DNA of 14,407 nt from Fidelibacterota bacterium (GCA_030620575.1 JAUXEL010000031.1:1-14407), one strand, 5' to 3'. Positions 6,876-14,364 are shown, counted from the first letter of the stretch. Numbers and translations: made by a program. The notes: generated by a model not told the origin, from the sequence alone.

Positions 6876-6963
6876 CCTCATCCTGAATATCATGCCTGCC
6901 CTGCGTAGTTTTAACGAAGCAGGGTTATCCTGCTTGCCCGGCATAGTCTGACGAAACCGGGTC
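6829..6963 (+). repeat. three REP-like hairpin units in direct orientation
   Basis: Units at about 6829-6860, 6894-6926 and 6931-6963 share the plan GCYTGCCC-N2-CRTAG, a spacer, then a CGA-containing segment and CRGG. The two halves of each can pair, for example CCCTGC (6899-6904) with GCAGGG (6919-6924), and CCCGG (6937-6941) with CCGGG (6957-6961). Related units occur at 14-53, 7901-7945 and 11364-11396. From 6964 to 7078 I see only AT-rich sequence, presumably the yccF promoter region. Confidence 0.65.
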
Positions 6964-7089
6964 TAAAAAAAATCTTGGGCCAAGTTTTTATGTGGTTATT
7001 TCGTCCCTGCTTATCACAAAAACACCTGTATTATTCCCCTTTTATGATTATATTTTCTTTTAATCCTTTCATTAATATAGGAGAACAAC

Positions 7090-7435
7090 ATGAAATTATT
7101 AGGCAATCTGATCTGGTTGATATTTGGTGGCAAGTATTGCGCTGATGGTTACGATTGTTGGCATTCCCTTTGGAATTCAAACCCTCAAATTGGCGATGTT
7201 TTCCCTGATGCCATTTAATAAAACAGTAAAAGAAATTCCCTCCCGCAGCGGATTCCTTTCTCTTATAATGAATATTATCTGGTTCTTCATCGGCGGCATT
7301 TGGATTCCCCTGACGCATATTTTCTTCGGCATTCTGCTATCGATTACAATTATCGGGATACCTTTTGCAAAACAACATTTCAAGATGGCCGTGATTTCGC
7401 TGGCTCCTTTTGGAAAAGAAGTAGTCAATAATTAA
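7090..7435 (+). pseudogene. yccF: YccF-family inner membrane protein, reading frame broken
   Basis: An ATG at 7090 with AGGAG (7079-7083) six bases upstream starts MKLLGNLIWLIFGG, the typical opening of YccF proteins. Near 7126-7130 the match moves to the next frame and continues VASIALMVTIVGIPFG to the stop at 7435. The rest holds both YccF half-repeats: GIPFGIQTLKL and MPFNK, then GIPFAKQHFKM and APFGK, with hydrophobic helices between. The expected stretch between IFGG and the first GIPFG is about seven residues short, so a small deletion with a frameshift is likelier than a single-base error. Downstream start codons exist (TTG 7124, ATG 7145), but they would remove the first membrane segment. 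YccF function is not well defined. A sequencing error remains possible. Confidence 0.65.
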
Positions 7436-7437
7436 TT

Positions 7438-7606
7438 TTACCCGTTGTGTGAAACAGATTAGAAAATGGGAATCGCATGCTGTCAATAGCTTTTTTGATG
7501 TCATTTCGAACTTTCCTTCACCCTGATTATTCGGGGGTCGAGATGACATTATTCATGGTGTTTTTGATAATTTGCGACTTGAATTTGTATTTCACACAAC
7601 GGGTTA
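7438..7606 (+). mobile_element. MITE-like element with terminal inverted repeats
   Basis: The ends are ACCCGTTGTGTGAAA (7440-7454) and TTTCACACAACGGGT (7590-7604), a perfect 15-base inverted repeat, about 165 bases apart. TTA occurs just outside CCCG/CGGG at both ends (7438-7440 and 7604-7606) and could be a target duplication. A second, inner inverted pair is ATGTCATTTCGA (7498-7509) with TCGAGATGACAT (7538-7549), one mismatch. Bases 7437-7511 recur inverted at 54-128. There is no transposase inside, so it would be a non-autonomous element moved in trans. It begins two bases after the broken yccF stop. Confidence 0.7.
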
Positions 7607-7773
7607 AGTTAAGTTATATTTTGTTGCCGCATTTAGCTTTTGCGCGTGAAGAAAATCGGATAAAAACCCGTAAAAAAGTGCGGTCTTTATGACGAGCATT
7701 GCGAGGAGTTTCTGCACTTTAGGGTTTGAAGACGATTTTTAGCAGCAAAAGGTACGCGGCGGTATTTCTTTTG

Positions 7774-7805
7774 TTACTTTTCTTTGTACAAGCAAAGAAA
7801 AGTAA
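7774..7805. repeat. perfect 13-bp palindrome hairpin
   Basis: TTACTTTTCTTTG (7774-7786) and CAAAGAAAAGTAA (7793-7805) are exact inverse complements around a six-base loop TACAAG. No T tract follows, so it is unlikely to be a standard terminator. Between 7607 and 7773 I see nothing gene-like, only a fragment of GACGAGCATTGCGAGGAG type (7691-7708) resembling dispersed intergenic repeats. Confidence 0.75.
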
Positions 7806-7812
7806 GGAGAAA

Positions 7813-7890
7813 CTTGTTCAACCCCGCTGGGGTTGGGGGAATAATATACAATCAATTTCTATAATTGTTGAACCCCTGCGGGGTTCTGTG
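7813..7890. repeat. two related CCCC/GGGG hairpins
   Basis: CAACCCC (7819-7825) pairs with GGGGTTG (7829-7835), and GAACCCC (7870-7876) with GGGGTTC (7880-7886). Each has a three-base loop (GCT and TGC) and each is preceded by TTGTT or TTGTTG. They look like two copies of one small hairpin repeat 51 bases apart. Confidence 0.65.
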
Positions 7891-7900
7891 TGAAAATTGA

Positions 7901-7945
7901 GATCCCGGGTCTTAGCTCCGCCAAAGCTACGCACGCCCGGGATGA
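7901..7945 (-). repeat. REP-like nested hairpin
   Basis: TCCCGGG (7903-7909) pairs with CCCGGGA (7936-7942), and inside it TAGCT (7913-7917) with AGCTA (7925-7929). Read on the minus strand it shows GGGCGT, CGTAG and AAGACCCGGG, the plan shared by the units at 6829-6963 and 11364-11396. Confidence 0.6.
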
Positions 7946-7980
7946 CGCGAGGGGTGAATATATTTTCTTTATCAATCCGC

Positions 7981-8020
7981 CTCAACCTTAATTTTAACCT
8001 CAATCTCAACCTTAGTTTTA
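7981..8020 (+). repeat. imperfect 24-bp tandem repeat of CTCAACCTTA type
   Basis: CTCAACCTTAATTTTA (7981-7996) recurs as CTCAACCTTAGTTTTA (8005-8020), 24 bases apart, with related CT-rich units between. The spacing is three times eight bases, as in other arrays of the window. It lies in the gap downstream of pyrF, where I saw no clear terminator. Confidence 0.5.
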
Positions 8021-8064
8021 CAATTTTATCTGTAAGTCAATCGCTGATGGCTTATTTTATTAAT

Positions 8065-8946
8065 TCATTTAATTTTACATTCATCGATCAGAACTTCCAG
8101 TGCATCCGCAGAAACGGATTCCCAGTTCTCGGGTATATGCCGGGATTTCTTCCAGGGATGACTGATGCCGCTGGATGAATTAATGCGCGCAAGCCGGAGG
8201 TCATATTTAGCTTTTTTCAGGGTATCCATAACCTCTTTGGCAGATCCACCTTGCGATCCCACACCGGGAATGAGAAGCGGAATATCGTGCTCGGCATAAG
8301 ATCTGGCAAGAGCTTTAAGCTCCCTCATTGAGGTCGCGCCAACGACGGCTCCGGTACCCGGATATTTCTTTGCCCATTCGATAATTTTTTTACCTACTGC
8401 TTCATAGAGAGTAGTTCCGTCTTGCAGAACTTCATTCTGAAAATCTTTGCCTCCGATATTGGATGTACGGTTCAGAATATAGGTTCCCAGCCCTTTTATG
8501 CCATATTCCAGAAAGGGGATCACGGAATCACTGCCCATATAAGGAAAAATGGTAACGGCATCGGCGACCCAGCGTTCGAAGCCTTCTTTGGCATAATTTG
8601 CAGAAGAGGCGGCAATATCGCCACGTTTATAATCCAGGATCACCGGAGTACGGGGAAAATATTCCCGACAGAGTTTGATGGTCTTGGAAAGCGCCAGCGA
8701 TCCGCTAAAATCGCCCTGCAGAGGCGCATCGTGTCGAATGAAATATCCCTGATTTGGCTTAAATGCAGCCGGTTTCAGATAGCGGTTGCTCATTTCATCA
8801 AACAGTTTTTCAAAAAAATTCGGGATAATTTCGTCGATACGGTATCCAAGTCGGGCATGTATGTAATCCATTATGGGGTCCAATCCCATACACACAACAT
8901 TTCCGGCTTTTTCGGCTGTTTCGCGTAAAAAATTTAGATAACTCAT
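8065..8946 (-). CDS. pyrF: orotidine 5'-phosphate decarboxylase
   Basis: The enzyme performs the last step of UMP synthesis, decarboxylating OMP to UMP in the cytosol. The 293-residue protein shows GLDP (21-24), the catalytic D105-Y-K107-R-G-D110 block (D-x-K-x-x-D), FPYMGSDS and PGVGSQGG. Its length and pattern fit the longer type 2 OMP decarboxylases rather than the roughly 230-residue E. coli type. The ATG at 8946 abuts the pyrE stop (TAAATG), and GGGAGG lies within the end of pyrE, so the two are translationally coupled. Third gene of the pyrB-pyrE-pyrF operon. Confidence 0.96.
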   Translation of the reverse strand: MSYLNFLRETAEKAGNVVCMGLDPIMDYIHARLGYRIDEIIPNFFEKLFDEMSNRYLKPAAFKPNQGYFIRHDAPLQGDFSGSLALSKTIKLCREYFPRTPVILDYKRGDIAASSANYAKEGFERWVADAVTIFPYMGSDSVIPFLEYGIKGLGTYILNRTSNIGGKDFQNEVLQDGTTLYEAVGKKIIEWAKKYPGTGAVVGATSMRELKALARSYAEHDIPLLIPGVGSQGGSAKEVMDTLKKAKYDLRLARINSSSGISHPWKKSRHIPENWESVSADALEVLIDECKIK

Positions 8947-9612
8947 TTATGCCTCCCGGTCATTAAATTGTTCACCCCAGGTAAAGGGTGATTTTTTCCA
9001 TTCTCGTAACAGATCAAGCTGTTTCGTGTTAAAATACTTCTCTTCTTCCAAAACAGTGATCAGGGTGTCCAAGGTGATCAAAGGAAAATAATCTGCGTCC
9101 GCGGCGTCAAAGGCATCCTGCGCTTTTTTGAAACCGTAAGTAAATATAGATAAGCAAATATTTACCTTTGCACCGGCAGCTTTTATCACTTTAAGTGATG
9201 CTACGGAGCTTTTTCCGGTGGAAATCAAATCCTCGATCATAACAACATGTTTTCCCTGTAACATATCCATATTCGGCACACCTTCTATCTTGTTCCGCAT
9301 TCCATGATCCTTTTGATGCATCCGTGGATAAATAAAAGGTTTTCCCAAGCGTTCTGCCAATAACATTCCGTGCGGTATTCCGGCTGTCGGAGTTCCGGCA
9401 ATGATATCGCAGGGAATTGCCTTTTCTTCGATCAACTTCGCAAAGCCCTCACAGATCAGACGGCGATACTGCGGATAGAACAAAAACAAACGATTGTCGT
9501 TATAAATCGGCATTTTGTAGCCTGATGCCCAAGTAAAGGGATTATCCGGTTGTAGATTAATAGCCTTAATGTCCAATGCCGCTTTGGCAATTTGCTTTGC
9601 AATAATTTCCAT
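8947..9612 (-). CDS. pyrE: orotate phosphoribosyltransferase
   Basis: The enzyme joins orotate and PRPP to give OMP. The 221-residue protein carries FTWASGYKMPIYNDNR (26-41), typical of PyrE, the R97/K101/H103 loop region (KDHG), and the PRPP-binding motif VVMIEDLISTGKS (123-135) with its acidic pair. GGGAG six bases upstream supports the ATG at 9612. It lies 18 bases after the pyrB stop and directly abuts pyrF, giving the order of use in the pathway apart from dihydroorotase and the dehydrogenase, which are not in this window. Confidence 0.96.
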   Translation of the reverse strand: MEIIAKQIAKAALDIKAINLQPDNPFTWASGYKMPIYNDNRLFLFYPQYRRLICEGFAKLIEEKAIPCDIIAGTPTAGIPHGMLLAERLGKPFIYPRMHQKDHGMRNKIEGVPNMDMLQGKHVVMIEDLISTGKSSVASLKVIKAAGAKVNICLSIFTYGFKKAQDAFDAADADYFPLITLDTLITVLEEEKYFNTKQLDLLREWKKSPFTWGEQFNDREA

Positions 9613-9630
9613 TTCACTCCCTGTATGTGA

Positions 9631-11226
9631 TTAAGTGTCCCAAATATCTTTATAATTGTGATCCTTGTCACAATATTTGCAAATAAAGGTGTTTGATTCG
9701 GTTTTATAGAAAAACGGTGTTGCATTCTCATGGTGCGCCGGATGGGAAATACAATCGGGATTTTTACAGCTGATCTCATCGAAATCGTAGATCTTCGGCG
9801 GGAAATGGATACGGTATTTTTTTATTACCAGACTGTCTTTGATGATGTTCAAGGTGCTTTCCGGAGCGATTGCCGATAATTTTTTCATTTTGATGAGATC
9901 GAATTTTTCCAGATCAGGCAGGGAAAGCACACCTTTGTAGAGTTTGTCTTTATGGGCCTGATAGACGCCGTGGGAACTCACAATATTCAGACCCAGAATC
10001 TTCCGAATTTTGTAGATATGCTCCCAGATGGTCTTGATATCTTCCCCTTTTCCGATATGGTCTATAACAATACCGTTTTCAACCGGCTTGGTACCGATCT
10101 TGAATTCCTTTTTCACACTGTCGAACTTTGTTATTTCTTCAATATAATTTTTTTTGTGAATTTCCTGAATAAAATGTTCACCTTCGAAATCATCGCCCAG
10201 ACTTCCGCCCAGCATGCCGACAAGGATAGCGCGGGTGTAATAACCGTTCATCGCTTGCAGATCCCAGCCGTTCAACGGGGTTTTATCGAGAAAAAACGGA
10301 ATTGTAGGATACTCCCGGTTGCGTGGCAGCGGGTGATAAAATTTTGTGCCTTCCGTCATTTTTTCAATCCATTCCCGACGGAACGTCACCGAATCGGTCA
10401 GTCGCTCCGCGTGCTGCAGTACATCCTCACCCATACGTTCGAGCTGCATACGTGTAAAGTACCAGATCGGTGCAACTTGTGACTGTGCAATATATTCTTC
10501 TATGGATTCAAATTCACGGACATTGAAACCATTGGCTTTCATTTTGCGCTTATAGTGCGGCGGCATCGTCAGTTCATCGGGCGCGATAAGATCCACATCC
10601 ACGTGTTTAAATATTTTCAGTCCTTCCGCTTTCGAATGAACGGTCCGTCCATGGAACAGATCTCCTACGAGAGCAATATGAATACGGTCACGCTTAAAGT
10701 TGTTCTGTTCAAGAAAAGTATATTCATCCAGGATTTCCTGCGTAGGATGTTCGTGTTTACCGTCACCGCCGTTAATAAAGGAAGGCTTGCGCAGACCCAT
10801 GCGTTCGGAAAACTGTCCCAGATCGTAATCTAACCACCGGGTTACGCCCTCAAGTTTGGTACGTATAATGTACAGAGAATAAGGACTATATGTCGTCAGC
10901 ATGCGAAAAGTATCCGAATAGCTCTCTTTTTTATTGAACGAAGAGGAAGCCGAATCGAAAATATTGGTCTTGATATTATGAAACTTTACCGCGTTTAAAA
11001 ACGATTCTTTCGTGCGGGTGCTGGATTCCACAAAAACCAGGTAGGCACCTACATTTGTGTCATTGATCTTATAGGGCGTCAGGTCGTCTTTTTTCTGCTC
11101 AGCTTCTTTTAACTGGTAGGTTTTATTGTATAAATACCACTGTTCATCCGGGGAAAGATCACTGATCACCGAAATGGTTCTTCCCATAAATTTACCGTTC
11201 AATGATAAATCTTGATACTTCTTCAT
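9631..11226 (-). CDS. pyrB: aspartate carbamoyltransferase, fused catalytic and regulatory chains
   Basis: The enzyme commits carbamoyl phosphate and aspartate to pyrimidine synthesis. At 531 residues it is much longer than the roughly 310 of a lone PyrB. Residues about 1-365 are the catalytic chain with S69-T-R-T72 (carbamoyl phosphate), HPTQ (160-163) and HPLPR (298-302). Residues about 378-531 match the regulatory chain PyrI: the allosteric domain opens GTKPVENGIVIDHIGKG, and the zinc domain keeps all four cysteines C487-x4-C492 and C516-x2-C519. Such PyrB-PyrI fusions are known in Thermotoga and Treponema. Retention of the zinc site suggests a functional nucleotide-sensing domain. GGGGAGA sits about eight bases before the ATG. 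First gene of the pyrB-E-F operon. Confidence 0.95.
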   Translation of the reverse strand: MKKYQDLSLNGKFMGRTISVISDLSPDEQWYLYNKTYQLKEAEQKKDDLTPYKINDTNVGAYLVFVESSTRTKESFLNAVKFHNIKTNIFDSASSSFNKKESYSDTFRMLTTYSPYSLYIIRTKLEGVTRWLDYDLGQFSERMGLRKPSFINGGDGKHEHPTQEILDEYTFLEQNNFKRDRIHIALVGDLFHGRTVHSKAEGLKIFKHVDVDLIAPDELTMPPHYKRKMKANGFNVREFESIEEYIAQSQVAPIWYFTRMQLERMGEDVLQHAERLTDSVTFRREWIEKMTEGTKFYHPLPRNREYPTIPFFLDKTPLNGWDLQAMNGYYTRAILVGMLGGSLGDDFEGEHFIQEIHKKNYIEEITKFDSVKKEFKIGTKPVENGIVIDHIGKGEDIKTIWEHIYKIRKILGLNIVSSHGVYQAHKDKLYKGVLSLPDLEKFDLIKMKKLSAIAPESTLNIIKDSLVIKKYRIHFPPKIYDFDEISCKNPDCISHPAHHENATPFFYKTESNTFICKYCDKDHNYKDIWDT

Positions 11227-11276
11227 TGTCCGAGGTCTCCCCTGTTTTGTTTGTGTTTCATGCTATTGATTTTTAG

Positions 11277-11284
11277 CAAATATA
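11277..11284 (-). promoter_or_regulatory. candidate pyr operon promoter (TAnnTTTG box)
   Basis: On the minus strand TATATTTG matches the Bacteroidetes -7 element and lies 50 bases upstream of the pyrB ATG. A -33 TTTG is not evident. I saw no PyrR-type attenuator hairpin in the leader. Confidence 0.3.
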
Positions 11285-11363
11285 AGGATTTGACGGTCGG
11301 AAAGGAATAAAAATAAAAGGAATTTTTATTAAGACATGATTAACTGGTAAATCTGGACAAGAT

Positions 11364-11396
11364 CACCCGTCTATGCTCCGCTACGCCGGGCAAGCA
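11364..11396 (-). repeat. REP-like hairpin unit
   Basis: On the minus strand this reads CCTGCTTGCCCGGCGTAG and then ACGGGTG, closely matching the unit at 6931-6963. It lies in the 326-base gap between the two lipoproteins and the pyr operon. Confidence 0.6.
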
Positions 11397-11439
11397 GGAT
11401 TGACTGGATGGGTTTTAAGATGGGATAAGACTTAATGCA

Positions 11440-11479
11440 AAGAAGCTGGGAAACTAAGAAGCACTGAAGCTTTAGGAGG
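11440..11479 (+). repeat. degenerate 8-bp-period array
   Basis: Units AAGAAGCT, GGGAAACT, AAGAAGCA, CTGAAGCT and TTAGGAGG keep an 8-base period with a recurring GAAGC core, like the array at 6638-6717. Just beyond, 11504-11533 can fold as a hairpin (GGAAC with GTTCC, and CCGA with TCGG inside), another small palindromic repeat. Confidence 0.5.
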
Positions 11480-11552
11480 AGATAAGATATAAGTGATACG
11501 TAGGGAACCCCGAAGGATCGGAGAGACCGTTCCGATAATTTCGTATATTTTA

Positions 11553-12572
11553 TTATTTTTGGTAGATATACACCCCATCTCTGCTACCGATCCATATGTC
11601 TCCGGAAGGGGATTCTTTGATCGAAAACAGACCGCGACTATCCTGAGCTAATGATGTCAATTTCAAATTATTAGGGGAATAAACTCGTAAACCATAAAAA
11701 CATGAACACCATATCTGATCATTATCATCAATTGTCAATGTATGGAAATAGACACTATCTGTTAATGTGAACTGAGAATTCTCACTATTAAATGAGAAGA
11801 GGGTAGGTTTGCCGGTAGCAGGATGCATCATTCCACCGGAATAACCACTATAGTCAATTATGCCAACTATATCATTTCGACTGTTAATTTCAATTTCTCG
11901 AATTAGAAAAGGTACAAAACCAAGTGCATCCGAATCATAAGTTGTCCAAGTGCTACCATTGAATTTTACAAGGGACCTGGTTTGAGCTAGCCAAATATTG
12001 TCATTATGATCCACTTCAATATCAAAACTTGTATACTCCATAAGTTCAGAGTTGTCAGGTGTATAAATGGTAAAATTATCTTGAAAAAAAGATACAATAC
12101 CTCCTGTTCGTTCTCCTTCATCAAGGATATTCCATGATGCAAACCATACTTTCCCTTCGGAATCGGATGCGATCGACATTACTCTATTTAGTGGAGTATC
12201 CTCATTTAATAATTCATATCTGACAAAATCCTGTCCGTCATAGCAAACTAAACCATCATTACCAATCCAAACATTACCATGAATGTCAACTTCAATATCC
12301 CAAATGGTCGTTGAATCATTTATGATTGAATTGGTATGGTCAAAAACGTGCGTTGTGCCATCTGTATCATATTTTATTAAGCCTTGTCCATAAGTACCCA
12401 ATGTTCCCATCCAAGCCGTACCGTCATCTTCAAAAGCTATAGATACAACAAAATATCCGTCCAATATCTTTTCATCGAAGGTAATCTCTCCAATTTGTGC
12501 ATTTGGCGGATTAAATAAAGTACATGAAAGCGGGATCAAAACGACCAATATAACTAAAAATAACTTTTTCAT
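11553..12572 (-). CDS. propeller-repeat lipoprotein, downstream paralogue
   Basis: The start at 12572 (339 residues) is chosen because it opens a signal peptide, MKKLFLVILVVLIPLSC, with a lipobox-like PLSC at C17, and GGAAGGTG precedes it closely; an ORF opening further upstream would bury the signal. The mature part carries repeated blades of the two-component-regulator propeller type, with patterns such as DIHGNVWIGNDGLVCYDG, DSEGKVWFAS, HNDNIWLA and SGDIWIGSRDGVYIY. It should be an outer- or inner-membrane-anchored beta-propeller facing the periplasm or surface; no kinase or DNA-binding domain is attached. It is clearly similar to the gene 11 bases upstream, so the pair arose by tandem duplication and is probably co-transcribed. 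Ligand and function are unknown. Confidence 0.85.
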   Translation of the reverse strand: MKKLFLVILVVLIPLSCTLFNPPNAQIGEITFDEKILDGYFVVSIAFEDDGTAWMGTLGTYGQGLIKYDTDGTTHVFDHTNSIINDSTTIWDIEVDIHGNVWIGNDGLVCYDGQDFVRYELLNEDTPLNRVMSIASDSEGKVWFASWNILDEGERTGGIVSFFQDNFTIYTPDNSELMEYTSFDIEVDHNDNIWLAQTRSLVKFNGSTWTTYDSDALGFVPFLIREIEINSRNDIVGIIDYSGYSGGMMHPATGKPTLFSFNSENSQFTLTDSVYFHTLTIDDNDQIWCSCFYGLRVYSPNNLKLTSLAQDSRGLFSIKESPSGDIWIGSRDGVYIYQK

Positions 12573-12583
12573 ATCACACCTTC

Positions 12584-13570
12584 CTAATTCTTCCTGTAAA
12601 TATATACACCGTTCCGGCTGCCAACCCACATCTCGCCGTTTGGTGATTCAAATATGGAATAGGGTTCATATAAGATAAGTTTATGAATTGTCTCCTCTCC
12701 TGATACTAAAGTAATCTTACCATATCCATGATACCAGATATCCCCATCTTTGTCGATAAGTGATGTAAGACTATTCCCACTATAGTCTGACAAAATCTCA
12801 AAAGATACTCCATCATATATAAACATATGAGGAGCATCCTCGGGGACCGTTGAACTTGAAAGCCAATAATCGATAAAACCAATAAGTTCATTATTTGAAT
12901 TTATCATTATTTTGCCAATATGATAAGGTTTAAATCCGAAATCGGTAGTATCGTAGACCGTCCATCCAGCACCATCGAATTTAGCCATACAAGTATCGTG
13001 TATAATAGACATTGGAACAATCCAAATATTTTCTTCCTGATCTATTGCAATATCACCAATTCTACTTATAGGATTATTTGAGTTTTGCTTCGTGTACATA
13101 ACAATATTGCCATTATTACAACATCCCAATCCCCCTTCTTGCATGCTTTCACCAGAAGCCGAGAACCATAATTTATCATCAGAACCTATGGCTAAATGAT
13201 TTACAAAACCTCCCGGGATATCCGAATTGGACGAATCGTAGCGTGTAAATTCTCCGTCATAGCACACTAAACCATCATTTCCAAACCAGACTCTGTCCTG
13301 ACTATCAACTTTAATATCCTTGATATAGGTTTGTTCATTGATGATGGAATTAGTATGATTGAAAATTTCCATCGTACCGTCAGGTTCATAACGGATCAAC
13401 CCGATGTCACGGGCTTCCATCCAAGCAGTTCCATCACTCTCAAAAGCAATATTATAAATAAAGTATCCATTTAATATTTTATCAACAAATTGAATACTTC
13501 CATTAGGTTCAAAAATTGAACATGAAATAGGAATAAGAACGATCAGCAGTAAAACAAATAATTTCTTCAT
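12584..13570 (-). CDS. propeller-repeat lipoprotein, upstream paralogue
   Basis: The 328-residue protein begins MKKLFVLLLIVLIPISC, a lipoprotein-type signal with the modifiable Cys at 17. It shares extended near-identical blocks with its downstream neighbour: KILNGYF, IAFESDGTAWM, HTNSIIN, GNDGLVCYDG and GSRNGVYIYRK. Blade-like repeats of the form D-x-x-G-x-x-W occur five or so times, predicting one beta-propeller, perhaps incomplete. A GCCNNGN segment with two adjacent cysteines has no counterpart in the neighbour. The region before the start (13571-13669) is AT-rich, with no clear promoter that I could identify. Function is not known. Confidence 0.85.
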   Translation of the reverse strand: MKKLFVLLLIVLIPISCSIFEPNGSIQFVDKILNGYFIYNIAFESDGTAWMEARDIGLIRYEPDGTMEIFNHTNSIINEQTYIKDIKVDSQDRVWFGNDGLVCYDGEFTRYDSSNSDIPGGFVNHLAIGSDDKLWFSASGESMQEGGLGCCNNGNIVMYTKQNSNNPISRIGDIAIDQEENIWIVPMSIIHDTCMAKFDGAGWTVYDTTDFGFKPYHIGKIMINSNNELIGFIDYWLSSSTVPEDAPHMFIYDGVSFEILSDYSGNSLTSLIDKDGDIWYHGYGKITLVSGEETIHKLILYEPYSIFESPNGEMWVGSRNGVYIYRKN

Positions 13571-13669
13571 CTGTACACCAATGTTATTACCTTAATATTT
13601 TTAAACAATAGAAATTAAAAAAAAACGACTAGAATGCAAAAGATTATTTACAAAAAGTAATCAGCTAAC

Positions 13670-13713
13670 TGTCATCTTTCCACGCGTCCGTACCGAACTT
13701 GGTCGAGATGACA
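13670..13713. repeat. hairpin repeat TGTCATCT / AGATGACA
   Basis: TGTCATCT (13670-13677) and AGATGACA (13706-13713) are perfect 8-base inverse complements; TCG precedes the right arm, giving TCGAGATGACA. The same core forms the inner inverted pair of the element at 7438-7606 and appears at 55-65. It is a dispersed palindromic repeat between the lipoproteins and folE. Confidence 0.6.
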
Positions 13714-13747
13714 ATTATATCCATCTCATAATTCCTTTAACCCATTT

Positions 13748-13755
13748 TATCTTTG
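13748..13755 (+). promoter_or_regulatory. candidate folE promoter (TAnnTTTG box)
   Basis: TATCTTTG, the same octamer as upstream of groEL, lies 48 bases before the chosen folE start. No good -33 box is visible at the usual distance. Confidence 0.3.
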
Positions 13756-13803
13756 TAATCCACTCACATTCCCCTTAAATTTATGCCTGAAACAAAGGGT
13801 CTG

Positions 13804-14364
13804 ATGATGAATAAGGACAAAATACAAAATTTAATTCGCGAACTGCTCCTCGAGTTGGGTGAAGATCCGCAACGCGAGGGGTTGATCAAAACACCTGAAC
13901 GTGTCGCCCGTTCCTGGGAATATATCACCCGGGGCTATCATCAGAATATCGATGATGTGATCAACGGTGCATTATTTCACGAAAACGCGAAAGGTATGAT
14001 CATTGTCCGTGATATCGAATTTTACAGCATGTGTGAACACCATCTTTTGCCTTTTTTCGGTGTAGCGCATATCGGTTATATCCCGGATAAAAAATTACTG
14101 GGAATTTCTAAAATACCCCGCATTGTGGATATGTTTGCGCGTCGATTGCAGTTGCAGGAACGCCTGACACAGCAAATTGCCGATACTCTCAATGAGATTT
14201 TGGAACCGAAAGGACTTGGAGTGGTTCTTGAAGCCCGGCATATGTGCATGCAGATGCGCGGCGTGAAAAAATCGCAATCCATGACAACCACTTCTTCAGT
14301 ATTGGGTGAATTTCATGACGACCCTGAAACCCGGGCCGAATTTTTAGGCATGATATCAAAATAA
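13804..14364 (+). CDS. folE: GTP cyclohydrolase I
   Basis: The enzyme converts GTP to 7,8-dihydroneopterin triphosphate, the first step towards folate and related pterins. Seen: LGEDPQREGLIKTPERVA, the zinc and active-site segment C77-E-H-H80-LLPFFG, and the block H146-M-C148-M-Q-M-R-G-V supplying the third zinc ligand. This is the zinc-dependent FolE type, not FolE2. Starts compared: AAAGGG (13794-13799) sits properly for ATG 13804 or 13807, while the ATG at 13783 lacks a binding site and would add seven residues. The 186-residue length fits single-domain bacterial FolE. It is transcribed alone in this window. Confidence 0.95.
   Translation: MMNKDKIQNLIRELLLELGEDPQREGLIKTPERVARSWEYITRGYHQNIDDVINGALFHENAKGMIIVRDIEFYSMCEHHLLPFFGVAHIGYIPDKKLLGISKIPRIVDMFARRLQLQERLTQQIADTLNEILEPKGLGVVLEARHMCMQMRGVKKSQSMTTTSSVLGEFHDDPETRAEFLGMISK

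Noticed and set aside
6552..6944. 130-codon minus-strand frame with leucine/proline/cysteine repeats
   Set aside because: The repeats come from the 8-bp DNA array read through in three-unit steps, and it overlaps the 3' end of murU.
7477..7692. 71-codon plus-strand frame
   Set aside because: It starts inside the MITE-like element and runs through repeat sequence, with no coding signature.
7774..7805. Rho-independent terminator at the 13-bp palindrome
   Set aside because: No T tract follows on either side, the stem is AT-rich, and no gene ends close by.
8422..8928. 168-codon open frame on the plus strand
   Set aside because: It lies wholly inside pyrF on the other strand; its protein has no recognisable motifs and it has no ribosome binding site of its own.
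9952..10482. 176-codon open frame on the plus strand
   Set aside because: It is antisense to the well-supported pyrBI gene and resembles a by-product of its codon use.
11227..11330. PyrR-type attenuator or riboswitch before pyrB
   Set aside because: No terminator/antiterminator pair or conserved PyrR-binding hairpin could be seen in the short leader.
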